A stretch of 64,000 nucleotides of DNA from Halobacillus shinanisalinarum (GTDB lineage Bacteria; Bacillota; Bacilli; Bacillales; Halobacillaceae), in NCBI RefSeq assembly GCF_022919835.1, contig NZ_CP095074.1, positions 1,426,001-1,490,000 on the forward strand. Direction: 5' to 3'. Under the pieces are notes generated by a model. The model ran no database searches. It had not been told where the DNA came from and saw only the letters and a list, made by a program, of their open reading frames with translations. Shown here in pieces: positions 36,952-47,375 of the stretch. The stretch's first letter is position 1. Every line of letters begins with the position of its first letter. A program made the translations under genes and the position numbers.

Positions 36952-37815
36952 CTATTCATGAGCGTGATTCGGATCTATTAGTTTTCGAATTTGGTCACCA
37001 AGTATATCAAAAGCCCGCACCATGATAATAAGTGAAAGACCCGGGAAAAAAGCAAGCCACCACATACCAGTTGATAAGTAAGCCATAGATTCCGATAGAA
37101 TAATACCGATAGCAGGTTGCTGCGGTGATAAACCAAAGCCTAAAAAAGTAACAGCTGCTTCATGTAAAATGGCGTGGGGAAACAATAAAGTGAACCCTAC
37201 CAATAATTGTGGCAGCAAATGGGGAAAAACATGATGGTACGCAATCCACCAAGGAGATTTCCCAAACCGTCGCGAAACTTGAACATATTCTGCGTTACGT
37301 AACTGCAGTACTTCCGCTCGAAGCACACGTGCCAAACTAGGCCAATGCGTTAAGGCAATTCCGACCACTACTCCTTTAAACCCACCACCTAACGTAAAAG
37401 CAATCAATATAAGTGAAACCAAGTGAGGAATACTGAGAAACAGATCGATCAACCAAGTCACAAAAAGATCCGCAAGCCTGCTCGTCGAAGCAAGAAGACT
37501 TAGTGTTAACGCGACCAATACACTAAGAGAAGCTGCAAGCATACCTACGCCAAAACTTAAGGTAAGCCCCTTTAAAGTTCTAGCCAGCATATCTCTTCCC
37601 ATCCAATCGGTTCCAAAAAAATTACCCAGTGAGGGAGGATTATTCTTTATGGAGAAGTTTGTGGCAAGCTGTCCCTCCCCCATTAGTGCGCCGCCCACTA
37701 CAATAGCAGTTAATATGAAAACGGCTATGGCTATAAATAGCAAGGTCCTTTGTCTGAGATTCATAGATAATAGACGGAGACCTGTCCTTTCTTTCAGCAA
37801 ATTCGTGATTTTCAT
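36952..37815 (-). CDS. ABC transporter permease (NikC/DppC type)
   Basis: 287 residues with six helices, belonging to the binding-protein-dependent inner-membrane component family. The N-terminal extension NPPSLGNFFGTDWMGRDMLART is typical of OppC/NikC proteins, and the EAA loop is present (RAEVLQLRNAEYVQVSRRFG). The ATG overlaps the upstream permease stop by 4 bases (ATGA), showing coupling. It pairs with the next permease to form the channel for nickel or peptide. Confidence 0.9.
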   Translation of the reverse strand: MKITNLLKERTGLRLLSMNLRQRTLLFIAIAVFILTAIVVGGALMGEGQLATNFSIKNNPPSLGNFFGTDWMGRDMLARTLKGLTLSFGVGMLAASLSVLVALTLSLLASTSRLADLFVTWLIDLFLSIPHLVSLILIAFTLGGGFKGVVVGIALTHWPSLARVLRAEVLQLRNAEYVQVSRRFGKSPWWIAYHHVFPHLLPQLLVGFTLLFPHAILHEAAVTFLGFGLSPQQPAIGIILSESMAYLSTGMWWLAFFPGLSLIIMVRAFDILGDQIRKLIDPNHAHE

Positions 37816-38804
37816 ACCGTTTCCCCTTTTCTCATACGGGGATCGATGATGTTATAAAGAAGGTCTGCAATCACATTACCAATGAAAACGAAGATGGCAC
37901 TGAACAAAACAACTCCAAGTAATAAAGGGATATCCCCTTGCAGACCGGCTTGAACAGTGGCCTGTCCTAAACCGGGGTAGGAAAATACCTGCTCTGCAAG
38001 AACAGCACCGCCAAACAACTCACCAAAGGAAGCAAAGTGTAAGGAGATGGCCGGCAGAGCAACATTCCTTAAGCCATGTCGCCAAAATAGAATAAAGCCT
38101 TTTTCGCCTTTTGCTTTTGCAAAATAAACATAGTCACTATCCAGCACTCCCACTAACTTCTGTCGTGTATGCAGTGCCACGTTAGCAACACCTAGTACAC
38201 TTAGAGTAAGGGCAGGTAAAATCAAGTGCCTTATCCGGTCAAGAAGAGTCACATTTTCTGATAACGTCCCAGCGGGTGTTCCTAAACCAATCGGAAACCA
38301 ACCAAGCCATACAGAAAATACAATTAGCAGCAATAAACCGAACCAAAACGTTGGTGTTGAAGCTAATGTAAGACAATACCATTTAATCAATCGATCCACC
38401 CATGTTCTTTGTTTCATAGCGGCTAACACACCAAGCGAGAATCCAATTATTCCAGAAAATAGCCAAGCGGATGCCATCAATGCCACTGAAGCCATAAAGC
38501 GCTCAGCAATCACACTAGAAACAGGACTGCGGTATATGAGGGAGGTACCTAAATCACCTTTCAATAAGGAAGTAAGCCAGATCCAAAATTGTTCCAGCAT
38601 CGGTTTGTTCAAGCCCCAATAAGCTGCAATTTGTTCTCGTTGTTCAGGACTTACCCGAGTCATATCAGCACCTACATACGCTTGGACTGGGTCAATTGGC
38701 GAGTGACTTATCAACCAAAAGGAGATCAAACTTAGCGCAAACAGCAATGTTGTCATCCTTAATACTTTTCCAATGATAAAAAGCGTGATTGATTTTGTTC
38801 GCAC
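37812..38804 (-). CDS. ABC transporter permease (NikB/DppB type)
   Basis: 330 residues with six helices. Family marks include LISFWLISHSPIDPVQAYVG, YWGLNKPMLEQFWIWLTSLL, GDLGTSLIYRSPVSSVIAER and the EAA-type segment LDSDYVYFAKAKGEKGFILF. The GTG start is preceded by AGGAGG. It lies 23 bases after the binding-protein gene. Confidence 0.9.
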   Translation of the reverse strand: MRTKSITLFIIGKVLRMTTLLFALSLISFWLISHSPIDPVQAYVGADMTRVSPEQREQIAAYWGLNKPMLEQFWIWLTSLLKGDLGTSLIYRSPVSSVIAERFMASVALMASAWLFSGIIGFSLGVLAAMKQRTWVDRLIKWYCLTLASTPTFWFGLLLLIVFSVWLGWFPIGLGTPAGTLSENVTLLDRIRHLILPALTLSVLGVANVALHTRQKLVGVLDSDYVYFAKAKGEKGFILFWRHGLRNVALPAISLHFASFGELFGGAVLAEQVFSYPGLGQATVQAGLQGDIPLLLGVVLFSAIFVFIGNVIADLLYNIIDPRMRKGETV

Positions 38805-38827
38805 TTTTACAGCCTCCTTCTCCTACT

Positions 38828-40423
38828 CTATTTTTCCCAATGCCACTGCGTGATCACATCTGTTATCGGCCAACCATGACCGTGGGGGTGCACTTTTTGT
38901 TCACCAATGTCCAAGCCTTCTTTAACAAGATACAGATGCTTTAAATTAACGAGCCAGGCCCATGCCGCATCACCTTTAACGCTGTAACCCGTTTCTCCAT
39001 CCCATTGTGCCTTCTGCCAATATTGTATAGCTTCCGCTTCACTAGATGCTGCTAACGCTTGTTCCATATATTTATCTACTGTTGGATTAGAATAAAAGCC
39101 AGCGTTGAGCCAGCCTTCCCCTTGGGTGCTACTGCTGAAAAGATTGAATGACTCTATCGGATTATAATTTCCGAATCCCATCATGACGGGTGTAGAGTGC
39201 TGCATTCTTTCGATTTCATTCCAGCTTTTCCCTTCCGCCTTTATGATAATTCCTAGTGGTTCCATCATGTCAGCAAGTGTAATTGACAATGATTGGCGAA
39301 TTTGATCACCTGCTGGATATAAAAGTTTAAACGTCGCTTCTAAACCATTCTTTTTGAGAATACCTTTTTCACTTTTTTGCCAACCTGCATCTTTGAGAAT
39401 CTTCCCTGCACGCTCCAGATTGCCACCCTCGATCACAGTTTCGGGATTCCACCACGGCAGTCCATCATTCTCCGTATAAGCCGGTGTACCATACCCTGCC
39501 AAAACCCCATCGACCAGACTTTGACGATCAATACCTATATTGATTGCTTTACGAATGGCAAGATCGGCTGTTACATCATTTCCGATAGGTAACCCTTGTT
39601 CGGTCTTTCCACCTTCAGGCACAGTTGGAAACATAACACCACGATTGTCTACACTGTCGAGTGCCTTCAAATCCATACCAGGCACATCTTGATTTGCAAA
39701 AGCTGGTGATATTGCAGCGATGTCAACCTCCCCTGCATTCGCTGCAGCAAATGCGGCGTCTTCAGATAGAAACAAAAATGTAAGCTTCTTAAAATAAGGC
39801 TCTTCCCCATAATATTCAGGATTCGCTTTCACGATCAACTGCTGCCCCTTGTCCCATTGCTCAAGCATATACGGGCCTGAACCAATTGGGTTTTCATTGT
39901 AATTCTCATTGTAAACATGTTTGGGCACGATCCCTGTAGAAACTAGCGAATGAACAAATGTTGACTGTGGCTGTTTAAGAAAAAATTTAACCGTATACGG
40001 ATCAACCATTTCCACTTTTTCTAAATTAGTTAAATCGATGACAGAACTACTAGTTGCAGCTGTTTCAAAAGTAAAAGCAATGTCTTCTGCTGTTAGTGGT
40101 TCGCCATCCGAAAAGCTCACATCATCTCGAATCTTGACTGTCCAGACTAACCTGTTTTCACTGACATCGTAACCAGTTGCAAGATCGTTCTGAATCGTAA
40201 ACTCCTTATCACGTTTTAAGAGCGTACTTTGAAACAAAGGTGATCCATAACGTCCCCAACCGGTCGTCGGATCAAATCCATCCTCTGGTTCCCCACCAAC
40301 TGCTAAAATTAAGTGATCCTTTTTATCCTGTTCTGTTTCAGCGTTATCGGCACTAGAAGAGGAACATGCAGCCAGCAGCAAGCCAACTATTATAAAAATA
40401 AAAATAGTAGATTTATAATTCAA
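38828..40423 (-). CDS. ABC transporter substrate-binding lipoprotein (SBP_bac_5, nickel/peptide type)
   Basis: 531 residues. The N-terminus is a lipoprotein signal (VGLLLAACSSSSAD, lipobox Cys ~20). SBP_bac_5 features include FDPTTGWGRYGSPLFQSTLL, VWTVKIRDDVSFSDGEPLTA, EDIAFTFE and GSGPYMLEQWDKGQQL, and the tail GEQKVHPHGHGWPITDVITQ has a His-rich spot that could bind a metal. Overall it is closest in style to NikA/CntA-like proteins. The TTG start has GGAGGAG 6 bases upstream. It is the first gene of the transporter operon, directly after the urease operon, which supports nickel supply for urease (inference). Confidence 0.9.
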   Translation of the reverse strand: MNYKSTIFIFIIVGLLLAACSSSSADNAETEQDKKDHLILAVGGEPEDGFDPTTGWGRYGSPLFQSTLLKRDKEFTIQNDLATGYDVSENRLVWTVKIRDDVSFSDGEPLTAEDIAFTFETAATSSSVIDLTNLEKVEMVDPYTVKFFLKQPQSTFVHSLVSTGIVPKHVYNENYNENPIGSGPYMLEQWDKGQQLIVKANPEYYGEEPYFKKLTFLFLSEDAAFAAANAGEVDIAAISPAFANQDVPGMDLKALDSVDNRGVMFPTVPEGGKTEQGLPIGNDVTADLAIRKAINIGIDRQSLVDGVLAGYGTPAYTENDGLPWWNPETVIEGGNLERAGKILKDAGWQKSEKGILKKNGLEATFKLLYPAGDQIRQSLSITLADMMEPLGIIIKAEGKSWNEIERMQHSTPVMMGFGNYNPIESFNLFSSSTQGEGWLNAGFYSNPTVDKYMEQALAASSEAEAIQYWQKAQWDGETGYSVKGDAAWAWLVNLKHLYLVKEGLDIGEQKVHPHGHGWPITDVITQWHWEK

Positions 40424-40510
40424 CTTCTTCTCCTCCTACGTATTTCATACATTTTCTACCTTTTTATAAATCTATGTTTTAGGTACTGACAAAGGTCTTA
40501 ACACAGTACA

Positions 40511-40545
40511 AAGCCCGGGGTTTCAATAACACAGGCCCGGGTTTC
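40511..40545 (-). terminator. Possible terminator of the urease operon
   Basis: Two CCCGGG blocks (40514-40519 and 40536-40541) can pair around a 16-base loop. The tail on the minus strand has only a short T stretch, so read-through into the transporter operon is possible. Confidence 0.4.
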
Positions 40546-40581
40546 GTATGATTATTATGGGGGTTACATTTTTAACCCTTT

Positions 40582-41442
40582 CTACTTTTGCAAATCAATG
40601 AACTTCTTGCCTAATTTATTGATTTCCTTCTTCATCAGCCATAAATCGGAACCAAGCCACCTGATGTGAACACCCTTTCCCTCAAGGGATGTAACACTAG
40701 CTTTAAGTTGTTCCGACTCTTGCAGTTGTTCGTGTATATCTTTAAGGTTGACCTCTTGAACAACCGGAGAGACGAACCATAATGATCCAATGTAAAGGGA
40801 ATTTTCAAGCAATCCCATTTGCTGTAAAGGCATCATCGCAGGAGAAAGGTGAAGGGTGTCATACGCTAGACACTCCTCTTCCAGCCATATTTGAAAGCTT
40901 GAACGAAAATCATCATAGTGAAAACATTCATTTCTTTTTTCGCGGCCTGGTGCTATAATCTCTCCCCACAATAACGTGGACTCTTGTTTCATTTGAATGT
41001 TCGTATTTCCGCTAAATCTGGCATGTTCAAAAGGAATAATCACCTCGGGCGTCCATTCTAAGCGCGCACGCTCATCAAGCTTGACAGAGAAATGCTGGAC
41101 GCAAGATAGTTCATTTAAAGACGGGTACACTTTCGTTGCCGATTGTTGACGAAGGCAAACATTGGCATCTTTCATTAAGTGGACATCAAATTCATTACAG
41201 TCTCCGGCTACCATACCACCCGAAGACTCCATAATGTAAACAGTAGCCTTTTCCTTATTAGAAAGATATAATTCACGGCTTGCCTTTAACGGTGGTTGCT
41301 GAAAGCAGTTTGTTAAAAGTGTTCGATTGTTTCTTTTCTGAAATTCCATCGAAAGTTTTCCATGGTGGTTAATCTTATGCTGAAGTATTTGTTCCAGCGG
41401 AATCCGCCCCCTCCAACAATAGATCGCTTTTAATCCAACCAA
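40582..41442 (-). CDS. ureD: Urease accessory protein UreD (UreH)
   Basis: About 255-286 residues. The conserved core is clear: [64 protein letters not shown] and SGNTNIQM. UreD scaffolds the UreFGD complex that loads nickel into apo-urease. The homologous part begins at about [11 protein letters not shown]. The start codon is unclear: the TTG at 41442 lies inside ureG, a CTG at 41397 follows GGAGGGGG, and the first ATG in frame (41349) would remove part of the conserved start. A missed base here, as in other genes of this window, could explain this. Confidence 0.85.
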   Translation of the reverse strand: MVGLKAIYCWRGRIPLEQILQHKINHHGKLSMEFQKRNNRTLLTNCFQQPPLKASRELYLSNKEKATVYIMESSGGMVAGDCNEFDVHLMKDANVCLRQQSATKVYPSLNELSCVQHFSVKLDERARLEWTPEVIIPFEHARFSGNTNIQMKQESTLLWGEIIAPGREKRNECFHYDDFRSSFQIWLEEECLAYDTLHLSPAMMPLQQMGLLENSLYIGSLWFVSPVVQEVNLKDIHEQLQESEQLKASVTSLEGKGVHIRWLGSDLWLMKKEINKLGKKFIDLQK

Positions 41443-42010
41443 TCACATCATCAAGTCCTTTTTTACTTTTTAAGTCGGTAAATACATATGGACGCCCACC
41501 ACGCATCTTTTCTGTGTCTTTCTCCATTTGATCCAAGTCCACTCCAACATGTGGAGCAAGGTCAATTTTGTTAATCAAGAGCAAGTCCGAACGAGTTAAT
41601 GCGGGGCCACCTTTTCTGGGAATATCCTGCCCTTCTGCGACATCAATTACATAGATATACGCATCGACTAATTCAGGGCTGAATGTCGCCGACAAATTAT
41701 CGCCGCCGCTTTCCACAAAGATAATATCCAAATTGTTGAACCTATTTTTCAACTGGTCGATAGCTTCAAAATTCATTGAAGCGTCCTCACGGATTGCCGT
41801 ATGAGGGCACCCGCCTGTTTCGACCCCAACAATTCTGTCCTCTTCCAAGACACCACTCTTTATTAGAAATTCTGCGTCTTCTCTTGTATAAATGTCGTTT
41901 GTAACGACTGCTAACTCATACTGATTATGAAGTTCGCTCGTTAGTCGATCTGCAAGAGATGTCTTTCCTGAACCAACAGGTCCGCCAATGCCAAGTAGTA
42001 CTGGTTTCAT
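41375..42010 (-). CDS. ureG: Urease accessory GTPase UreG
   Basis: 211 residues. The SIMIBI-class GTPase has P-loop [11 protein letters not shown] (~8-18), the conserved metal-binding [17 protein letters not shown] (CPH motif), [17 protein letters not shown], and the guanine-specificity NKIDLAP. It couples GTP hydrolysis to nickel delivery. ATG 42010 is chosen because AAAGGAG lies 9 bases upstream. It overlaps the ureD frame and lies 37 bases after ureF. Confidence 0.96.
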   Translation of the reverse strand: MKPVLLGIGGPVGSGKTSLADRLTSELHNQYELAVVTNDIYTREDAEFLIKSGVLEEDRIVGVETGGCPHTAIREDASMNFEAIDQLKNRFNNLDIIFVESGGDNLSATFSPELVDAYIYVIDVAEGQDIPRKGGPALTRSDLLLINKIDLAPHVGVDLDQMEKDTEKMRGGRPYVFTDLKSKKGLDDVIGWIKSDLLLEGADSAGTNTSA

Positions 42011-42047
42011 GTTCATCTACTCCTTTTTTATGTGACAGCGCCAGAAT

Positions 42048-42788
42048 TTATGAAATAAATAGACGCGAAAATAGATATTCGTGTTGCATCGAGGCCATTT
42101 CAATCCCCAACGCATTGTTGTGCAAATCATCTAATGTGCTGTTCTCTACAATATGTGATGCTTCTTCAATTGGCGAGAGTAACTCGTACATTGCTTGTAC
42201 ACCATTGTTTTGCCCCAGAGGAACGGCTCGTACCGCATTTTGTATCAGTCCGTTAACGGAGGCATACAAAAACGTCAATACGGCTTGTTCAACATGAACA
42301 TCGAGGCTGGCTGTATAAATTCCATACAGAACGGGATAATGTCCTTTGATCACTTTATTGTCAAATTTGTTTTTCCATTCATTTACTAGTTTAGATTCAC
42401 TTAACGGCAAAACAGTTTGCAGGAACTGTTTCCCCATCTTTATACTGCCATCCCGCGATTCTTTGGCCAGTTTCATTCCATTGCAAATTTGCTCTAATTT
42501 AGCTAGCTTATCAAAATCCTCATTCTCCGCTGCCTTATATGATTCCTTAATAAGGATTCCATCACCACAAGCCAAATTATAATAAAGGTAGGATTTGCAA
42601 TATTCGATGAGATCCTGTTTCGTCTTAATCATATTCTGCTGAATATATGTCTCCATACCAAAGGATTGTGTGTACGATCCGATTGGAAACGCTGAGTCAT
42701 GTATTTGAAACAGGTGAAGAAGTTGTTGATCAGTGCTGATGCCCCCGGTATTTAAACGGTTGTTTGAATCTTCTTTCTGACCGCTCAT
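42048..42788 (-). CDS. ureF: Urease accessory protein UreF
   Basis: About 246 residues, all-helical UreF. Typical segments: [74 protein letters not shown] and [20 protein letters not shown]. It activates UreG within the nickel-loading complex. The ATG at 42788 (MSGQKED) is taken; it overlaps ureE by 59 bases, and the exact start is uncertain because the family core begins around ISTDQQ. Confidence 0.92.
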   Translation of the reverse strand: MSGQKEDSNNRLNTGGISTDQQLLHLFQIHDSAFPIGSYTQSFGMETYIQQNMIKTKQDLIEYCKSYLYYNLACGDGILIKESYKAAENEDFDKLAKLEQICNGMKLAKESRDGSIKMGKQFLQTVLPLSESKLVNEWKNKFDNKVIKGHYPVLYGIYTASLDVHVEQAVLTFLYASVNGLIQNAVRAVPLGQNNGVQAMYELLSPIEEASHIVENSTLDDLHNNALGIEMASMQHEYLFSRLFIS

Positions 42789-43173
42789 AACCAACACCAA
42801 CCTCATCTAGCAATTTTCCAAGCGTATGATCATATCGGACAATAATCTCACTTTCATCTATCAAACACGGTGTATGACGGTTCCCTAGTTCAAAAGCCGC
42901 TTTCCCCATTTCAGTGATTGTTTTTGGCCGGATGACGATCACTTCTTCAAGCTTTGTGCGTACAGCAATCTGTCTCTCTTCATCTTCAAAAATAAGGTCA
43001 CCGAATTGTAGTGGTTGCTCCTGCTCCAAGGAAATCGCTACATCCGTCCCTTGATCCGTTGTTTTCCGCAAAATACGTTTGTTCAACTCTTCCCAATCTA
43101 ATTCGACCCATTCAAGTCGCTTAGATACTGTTTTTTCACCGTCAATGTTACCTACAACTTTCTGAATAAACAT
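42730..43173 (-). CDS. ureE: Urease accessory nickel metallochaperone UreE
   Basis: 147 residues. N-terminal peptide-binding domain, then the metal-binding domain with [14 protein letters not shown], where the His is the dimer-interface nickel ligand. The protein ends KYRGHQH, a short His tail. It delivers nickel to the urease assembly complex. The start has GAGGGG 8 bases upstream; its end overlaps ureF and it lies 17 bases after ureC. Confidence 0.95.
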   Translation of the reverse strand: MFIQKVVGNIDGEKTVSKRLEWVELDWEELNKRILRKTTDQGTDVAISLEQEQPLQFGDLIFEDEERQIAVRTKLEEVIVIRPKTITEMGKAAFELGNRHTPCLIDESEIIVRYDHTLGKLLDEVGVGYERSERRFKQPFKYRGHQH

Positions 43174-43190
43174 GATTCTTTCCCCTCGCT

Positions 43191-44906
43191 TTAAAATAAG
43201 AAATAGCGTTGTGCCATAGGTAGTTCACTAAAAGGCTCACAGCTTACTAATTCACCGTTTACTTTTACCTCGTATGTCTCCGGATTTACATCAATAATAG
43301 GAGTTTCACCGTTTAATTTCATATCGCTTTTACCAATGTTCCGACAGTTTTTTACGACACCGGTTTGTTTTTGTAAACCGAGACGTTTAGGAACCGCATT
43401 ATCAACAGCAATTTTCGGCAAAAATACCATGCTTGTAAGCGAAGCTGCTTGTCCATGGAAAGCATACATACGGCGGCTCATCATAGGCTGTGGGGTCGGG
43501 ATAGAGGCATTTGAGTCCCCTATCTGTGCATAGGCGCCCATTCCACCTTTGATTACAACCTCAGGTTTAACGCCAAAAAACTTAGGATCCCAGAGAATAA
43601 TATCCGCTAATTTTCCTACTTCAATTGAACCAATTTCATGCCCAACTCCTTGAGCGATGGCCGGATTGATCGTATATTTTGCCACGTATCTCTTCACTCT
43701 GAAATTGTCATGATCCTTTCCTTCATCTTCTGGCAAGGCCCCGCGTTGCTTTTTCATTTTGTCAGCGGTCTGCCATGTGCGGATATTCACTTCACCGACA
43801 CGCCCCATTGCCTGTGAATCTGATGACATGATACTTAAAATGCCAAGATCCTGCATAATATCTTCAGCGGCAATTGTCTCTGGACGAATCCTGGAATCCG
43901 CGAAGGCAACGTCTTCCGGAACGTTATGTGACAGGTGATGACAAACCATCATCATGTCTAGATGTTCATCAATTGTATTCGTTGTGAACGGTTTTGTCGG
44001 GTTAGTGGAGGCAGGCAATACATTCGAATAAGCTGCCATTTTCAACATATCTGGGGAATGGCCGCCACCAGCACCTTCTGTATGGAAAGTATGAATGACC
44101 CTGCCGTCAATAGCTTTAAGCGTGTCCTCAACAAACCCCGCTTCATTCAACGTATCTGAGTGGAGGGCAACTTGGACATCATATTCATCCGCAGCGGTCA
44201 GACTCTGATGAAGTGCGGAGGGCGTTGCACCCCAGTCTTCATGAACTTTAAGCCCTATCGCCCCAGCTCTAATTTGTTCGATCAACGGCTGTTGGGTAGA
44301 ACTGCTACCTTTTCCTAATATTCCAATATTAACTGGTAGATTATCAAAGGCCTCTAATATTTTGAAGATATTCCATTCACCTGGAGTAGCGCTTGCAGCT
44401 TTCGAACCTGCAGCAGGACCTGTCCCTCCTCCAATCATGGTGGTTGTTCCTGAAGCAAGCGCAACATCCACTTGGTCGGGACTAATAAAATGAATATGTG
44501 TATCAATTGCTCCAGCCGTTGCAATTAATCCTTCGCCGGCATAAACTTCTGTTCCGACACCGATCACCATATTCGGATCAACGCCATTCATCGTATCTGG
44601 ATTCCCTGCTTTTCCAATTCCAGCAATTCTTCCATCCCTTATCCCAATGTCAGCTTTTACGATGCCAGTGTAATCAACAATCATGACGTTTGTTATTACA
44701 GAGTCCAGCACACCCTCAAGGCGAGTTTGCGTGCCATTCTGTCCCATCCCGACACGCAGAGACTTACCTCCGCCAAATACACCTTCATCACCGTAGTGTG
44801 TATGATCTTTTTCAATTTCTATCCAAAGATCGGTATCTGCAAGGCGAACCTTATCCCCTGCAGTGGGGCCATACATATTTGCGTAATTTTCTCTGGACAT
44901 TTTCAC
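43191..44906 (-). CDS. ureC: Urease alpha subunit
   Basis: 571 residues, full length. It hydrolyses urea to ammonia and carbamate at a di-nickel centre. Visible ligands: the HxH pair (AIDTHIHFI), the carbamylated Lys ([12 protein letters not shown], ~218), His in [10 protein letters not shown] and [12 protein letters not shown], the catalytic flap ([20 protein letters not shown], Cys and His) and the Asp ligand region [15 protein letters not shown] 44906 overlaps the ureB stop, with AAAGGAG 10 bases upstream; an ATG two codons later is possible. All active-site residues are intact. Confidence 0.98.
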   Translation of the reverse strand: MKMSRENYANMYGPTAGDKVRLADTDLWIEIEKDHTHYGDEGVFGGGKSLRVGMGQNGTQTRLEGVLDSVITNVMIVDYTGIVKADIGIRDGRIAGIGKAGNPDTMNGVDPNMVIGVGTEVYAGEGLIATAGAIDTHIHFISPDQVDVALASGTTTMIGGGTGPAAGSKAASATPGEWNIFKILEAFDNLPVNIGILGKGSSSTQQPLIEQIRAGAIGLKVHEDWGATPSALHQSLTAADEYDVQVALHSDTLNEAGFVEDTLKAIDGRVIHTFHTEGAGGGHSPDMLKMAAYSNVLPASTNPTKPFTTNTIDEHLDMMMVCHHLSHNVPEDVAFADSRIRPETIAAEDIMQDLGILSIMSSDSQAMGRVGEVNIRTWQTADKMKKQRGALPEDEGKDHDNFRVKRYVAKYTINPAIAQGVGHEIGSIEVGKLADIILWDPKFFGVKPEVVIKGGMGAYAQIGDSNASIPTPQPMMSRRMYAFHGQAASLTSMVFLPKIAVDNAVPKRLGLQKQTGVVKNCRNIGKSDMKLNGETPIIDVNPETYEVKVNGELVSCEPFSELPMAQRYFLF

Positions 44907-45271
44907 TCATCATCAACTCCTTTAAATCCAGATTTATCAGCCTTTTCGATAATTTCCTCTTCATTGTCGGTTGAACCACCTGTTAAGTCGTTTAGACCAT
45001 ACACATTTTGCCGGCCACTAATTTCGGTTAACTCGACTTCTTTTTCCTCTCCAGGTTCAAACCGTACGGCAGTGCCAGCTGGAATATTTAACTGCATGCC
45101 GACCGTTTCTTCACGCGGGAATGATAGATATTTATTTGCTTCGATGAAATGATAATGGGAACCGACTTGAATCGGTCTGTCTCCAGTGTTTGCAACTCGT
45201 ATGGTTTTCGTTTGTCGTCCAGGGTTAATTTCAATATCACCACTGGAAACCTTATATTCACCAGGTATCAA
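44903..45271 (-). CDS. ureB: Urease beta subunit
   Basis: 122 residues. It starts [19 protein letters not shown] and has [17 protein letters not shown] and [20 protein letters not shown], standard for UreB, with a slightly longer acidic C-terminus. It is a structural subunit of the (ABC)3 urease. The TTG start follows AGGAGG; its stop overlaps ureC. Confidence 0.97.
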   Translation of the reverse strand: MIPGEYKVSSGDIEINPGRQTKTIRVANTGDRPIQVGSHYHFIEANKYLSFPREETVGMQLNIPAGTAVRFEPGEEKEVELTEISGRQNVYGLNDLTGGSTDNEEEIIEKADKSGFKGVDDE

Positions 45272-45308
45272 TAGGGGCTACCTCCTTGATTATGTGATCA
45301 GTAAACTG

Positions 45309-45611
45309 TTATAGAATGGGTGTATGAACCGTTACAAGTTTTGTGCCATCAGGGAAAGTCGCCTCTACTTGGACGTCTTCTATCATTTCGGGAATGCCTT
45401 CCATTACGTCATCGCTTGTTAGGACGTGCTTTCCTTCACTCATCAATTGAGCCACCGTTTTCCCTTCTCTGGCACCTTCCAAAATAAAGCGGCTGATAAG
45501 AGCTATTGACTCAGGATAGTTCAATTTCAAACCTTTATCCTTACGCTTCAATGCGAGTTCACCCGCAAAATATAACATTAACTTTTCTTGTTCAACCGGG
45601 TTTAGCTTCAC
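45309..45611 (-). CDS. ureA: Urease gamma subunit
   Basis: 100 residues: [60 protein letters not shown] and [15 protein letters not shown], the usual UreA length and order. The GTG start has GAGGTG upstream. First gene of ureABCEFGD; transcription probably starts ~325 bases upstream at the TnrA-type promoter. Confidence 0.97.
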   Translation of the reverse strand: MKLNPVEQEKLMLYFAGELALKRKDKGLKLNYPESIALISRFILEGAREGKTVAQLMSEGKHVLTSDDVMEGIPEMIEDVQVEATFPDGTKLVTVHTPIL

Positions 45612-45942
45612 GTGAATTCACCTCATTTCCATAATCAAAATAATCAAACCACATTTGATTTGAAATCGTTGTGAGATACTATAATCCAGTAAAAAGTGAT
45701 CGGGCCCGATCTTCCAATGTAAAAAATATTCAATGCAATTTATAGTATGGTCATAAAAAAAACTTAGTAAACTAAGGGCTAGACGAATAGGAGTTATCCA
45801 TAATACGAGTGTATGTTCCCCCTTTGTCGTCTATAATTTTCAAACAAAAATAAATACATTGTTTTCTGTTGTTTAACCGGTTTTAAATAAATGATAAGGA
45901 ATATCACTGTCGACTACAGGGTGTAGTGAAGTGACGAAAGAT

Positions 45943-45997
45943 CTCATATAAAGGTGGGAGTTTAACGTCAAAATCGAGGATGTGATTTTGACTAACA
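45943..45997 (-). promoter_or_regulatory. Urease promoter with TnrA/GlnR box
   Basis: TGTGATTTTGACTAACA (45981-45997) matches the TnrA/GlnR consensus TGTNAN7TNACA exactly. Toward ureA lie -35 TTGACG (45966-45971), a 17-base spacer and -10 TATGAG (45943-45948). The box centre would be ~53 bases before the start of transcription, the position used by TnrA when it activates genes during nitrogen limitation in Bacillus (family knowledge). Confidence 0.65.
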
Positions 45998-46035
45998 AAT
46001 TATAGCATAGGCCGATTGAATAAAACAATATAGTT

Positions 46036-46051
46036 TGTGAAAAAAATCACA
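46036..46051. promoter_or_regulatory. FNR/CRP-like palindrome
   Basis: TGTGAAAAAAATCACA has the TGTGA-N6-TCACA form of Bacillus FNR boxes. It lies ~40 bases upstream of the TnrA box. No gene in the window makes oxygen control of urease obvious. Confidence 0.4.
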
Positions 46052-47293
46052 AAACTCTCATAAGTTTTTTCTACATCTAATCAGCTAACAAAAGATCCAA
46101 TAACTGAGCATGTATCACTCAGCTACTGAACCTTTTGTGTACTTTTTCAAATAAAATTAGTTTAAAGCTTTAATTCGCCGTTATTCAGGCCGTTCAGGTC
46201 CCGTAGGCAATCTTCCTTTTCTGCGCTTTCCACTCATTTTAACTTTTATTCAGTTCCGTATTCCATTACTTATCAGGTTTCCAGGCAATGGACAGAAACA
46301 TTATATTTATTAACAGTTCTTGTGATTCATTTTAATATTAATTTGAGACCTGTTATCGAATCCTCGGATAGTATAACTAGAGGAATGTTTCTCTTTTGTA
46401 GGGTGACTAAAACTCTCTAATTGATCCCAATAAACTTTCCATGCTTGATTCTTATCAACAATTTTGTTTAATTGAATCAAAGGATACATCTACCCTTAAA
46501 TTTATTTGAAAGCCATCCTTAATATATTTTCGAAAGATACGAAACTTTTCTTTTAGTTAAAGAGGGTTGGTATCTTTAAAAATTGCTTCATAAATGAGGT
46601 GTTTATAAGCAAGCAAAATAACGGTATCACTACATACTTCGTTAACGAATGATTGTTTACCATACTTATAAGCTAATTCTTTATTATTGGTCGGGTACTT
46701 TATCGTCAATAATGTATTTCTCAATTTATTTTTTAGAGCATCCAGCTATTGTAGCAATCTTTTCTGCGTCATCACCTGTTTTTTAAAATAAAAGCATAAT
46801 GTATTCATACCTCATCTGAAAGTAGAAATTTTCAACAAAGCAGCTATTAAGTAAATTATGTGTCCAATCTAATGGATCAACTGAATAAGAAAATAAATAA
46901 CATGGGACACTCTTTTCAGGAGTAATGACCGTTAGAGCGTTATATGCATCTAGCCCACTAAAATAAGAGAAGTTCATCATCTTCATTTTTGCATAACTTC
47001 ATCAGAGCTCCATTTGTTTTCATGAGTGCCCCATACTTTTTAATTGCCTTTTCCCTTCTTGCGGAAGATACTGATGCCTTATTTTAATCTCATTGGCTTT
47101 AAAAAAATCAATTTTCGTCATTCCCTCATGTCTTTTCTTGATGTTTTTAAAAGATAATGAGCCAGGATGATTGTCCTATGTCCTTTGGAGAGCATTAGCG
47201 CTGCGTCACGAGGGATGCGATGAAGAATTGGCGGCGGCATGCTAAGAATAAATTGATTAAGTATTGGGAGGAACAGGAGGAGTTTAAAGCTTA
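46052..47293. other. Degenerate region with unrecognised remnants
   Basis: 1.2 kb without a convincing gene. On the minus strand, broken frames include one of 67 codons (46783-46986, FSYFSGLDAYNALTVITPEK) and, further along, ELAYKYGKQSFVNEVCSDTV with EKFRIFRKYIKDGFQINLRV, which look like pieces of one decayed protein. On the plus strand a short frame (47220-47294) MKNWRRHAKNKLIKYWEEQE ends at a terminator and might be the tail of a transposase. None is assigned with confidence. Confidence 0.45.
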
Positions 47294-47341
47294 AAAACAG
47301 GCCCTGATGTGAAGTGATCTCAAAATCAGGACCTAGTTTTT
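47294..47341. terminator. Bidirectional terminator beside the TRAP permease
   Basis: AAAACAGGCCCTGAT pairs with ATCAGG.CCTAGTTTTT around a 15-base loop. T-runs follow on both strands; it lies 35 bases past the TRAP permease stop. Confidence 0.75.
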
Positions 47342-47375
47342 CTTATATTCATCGACAGTTAACCCTACTATTTAG

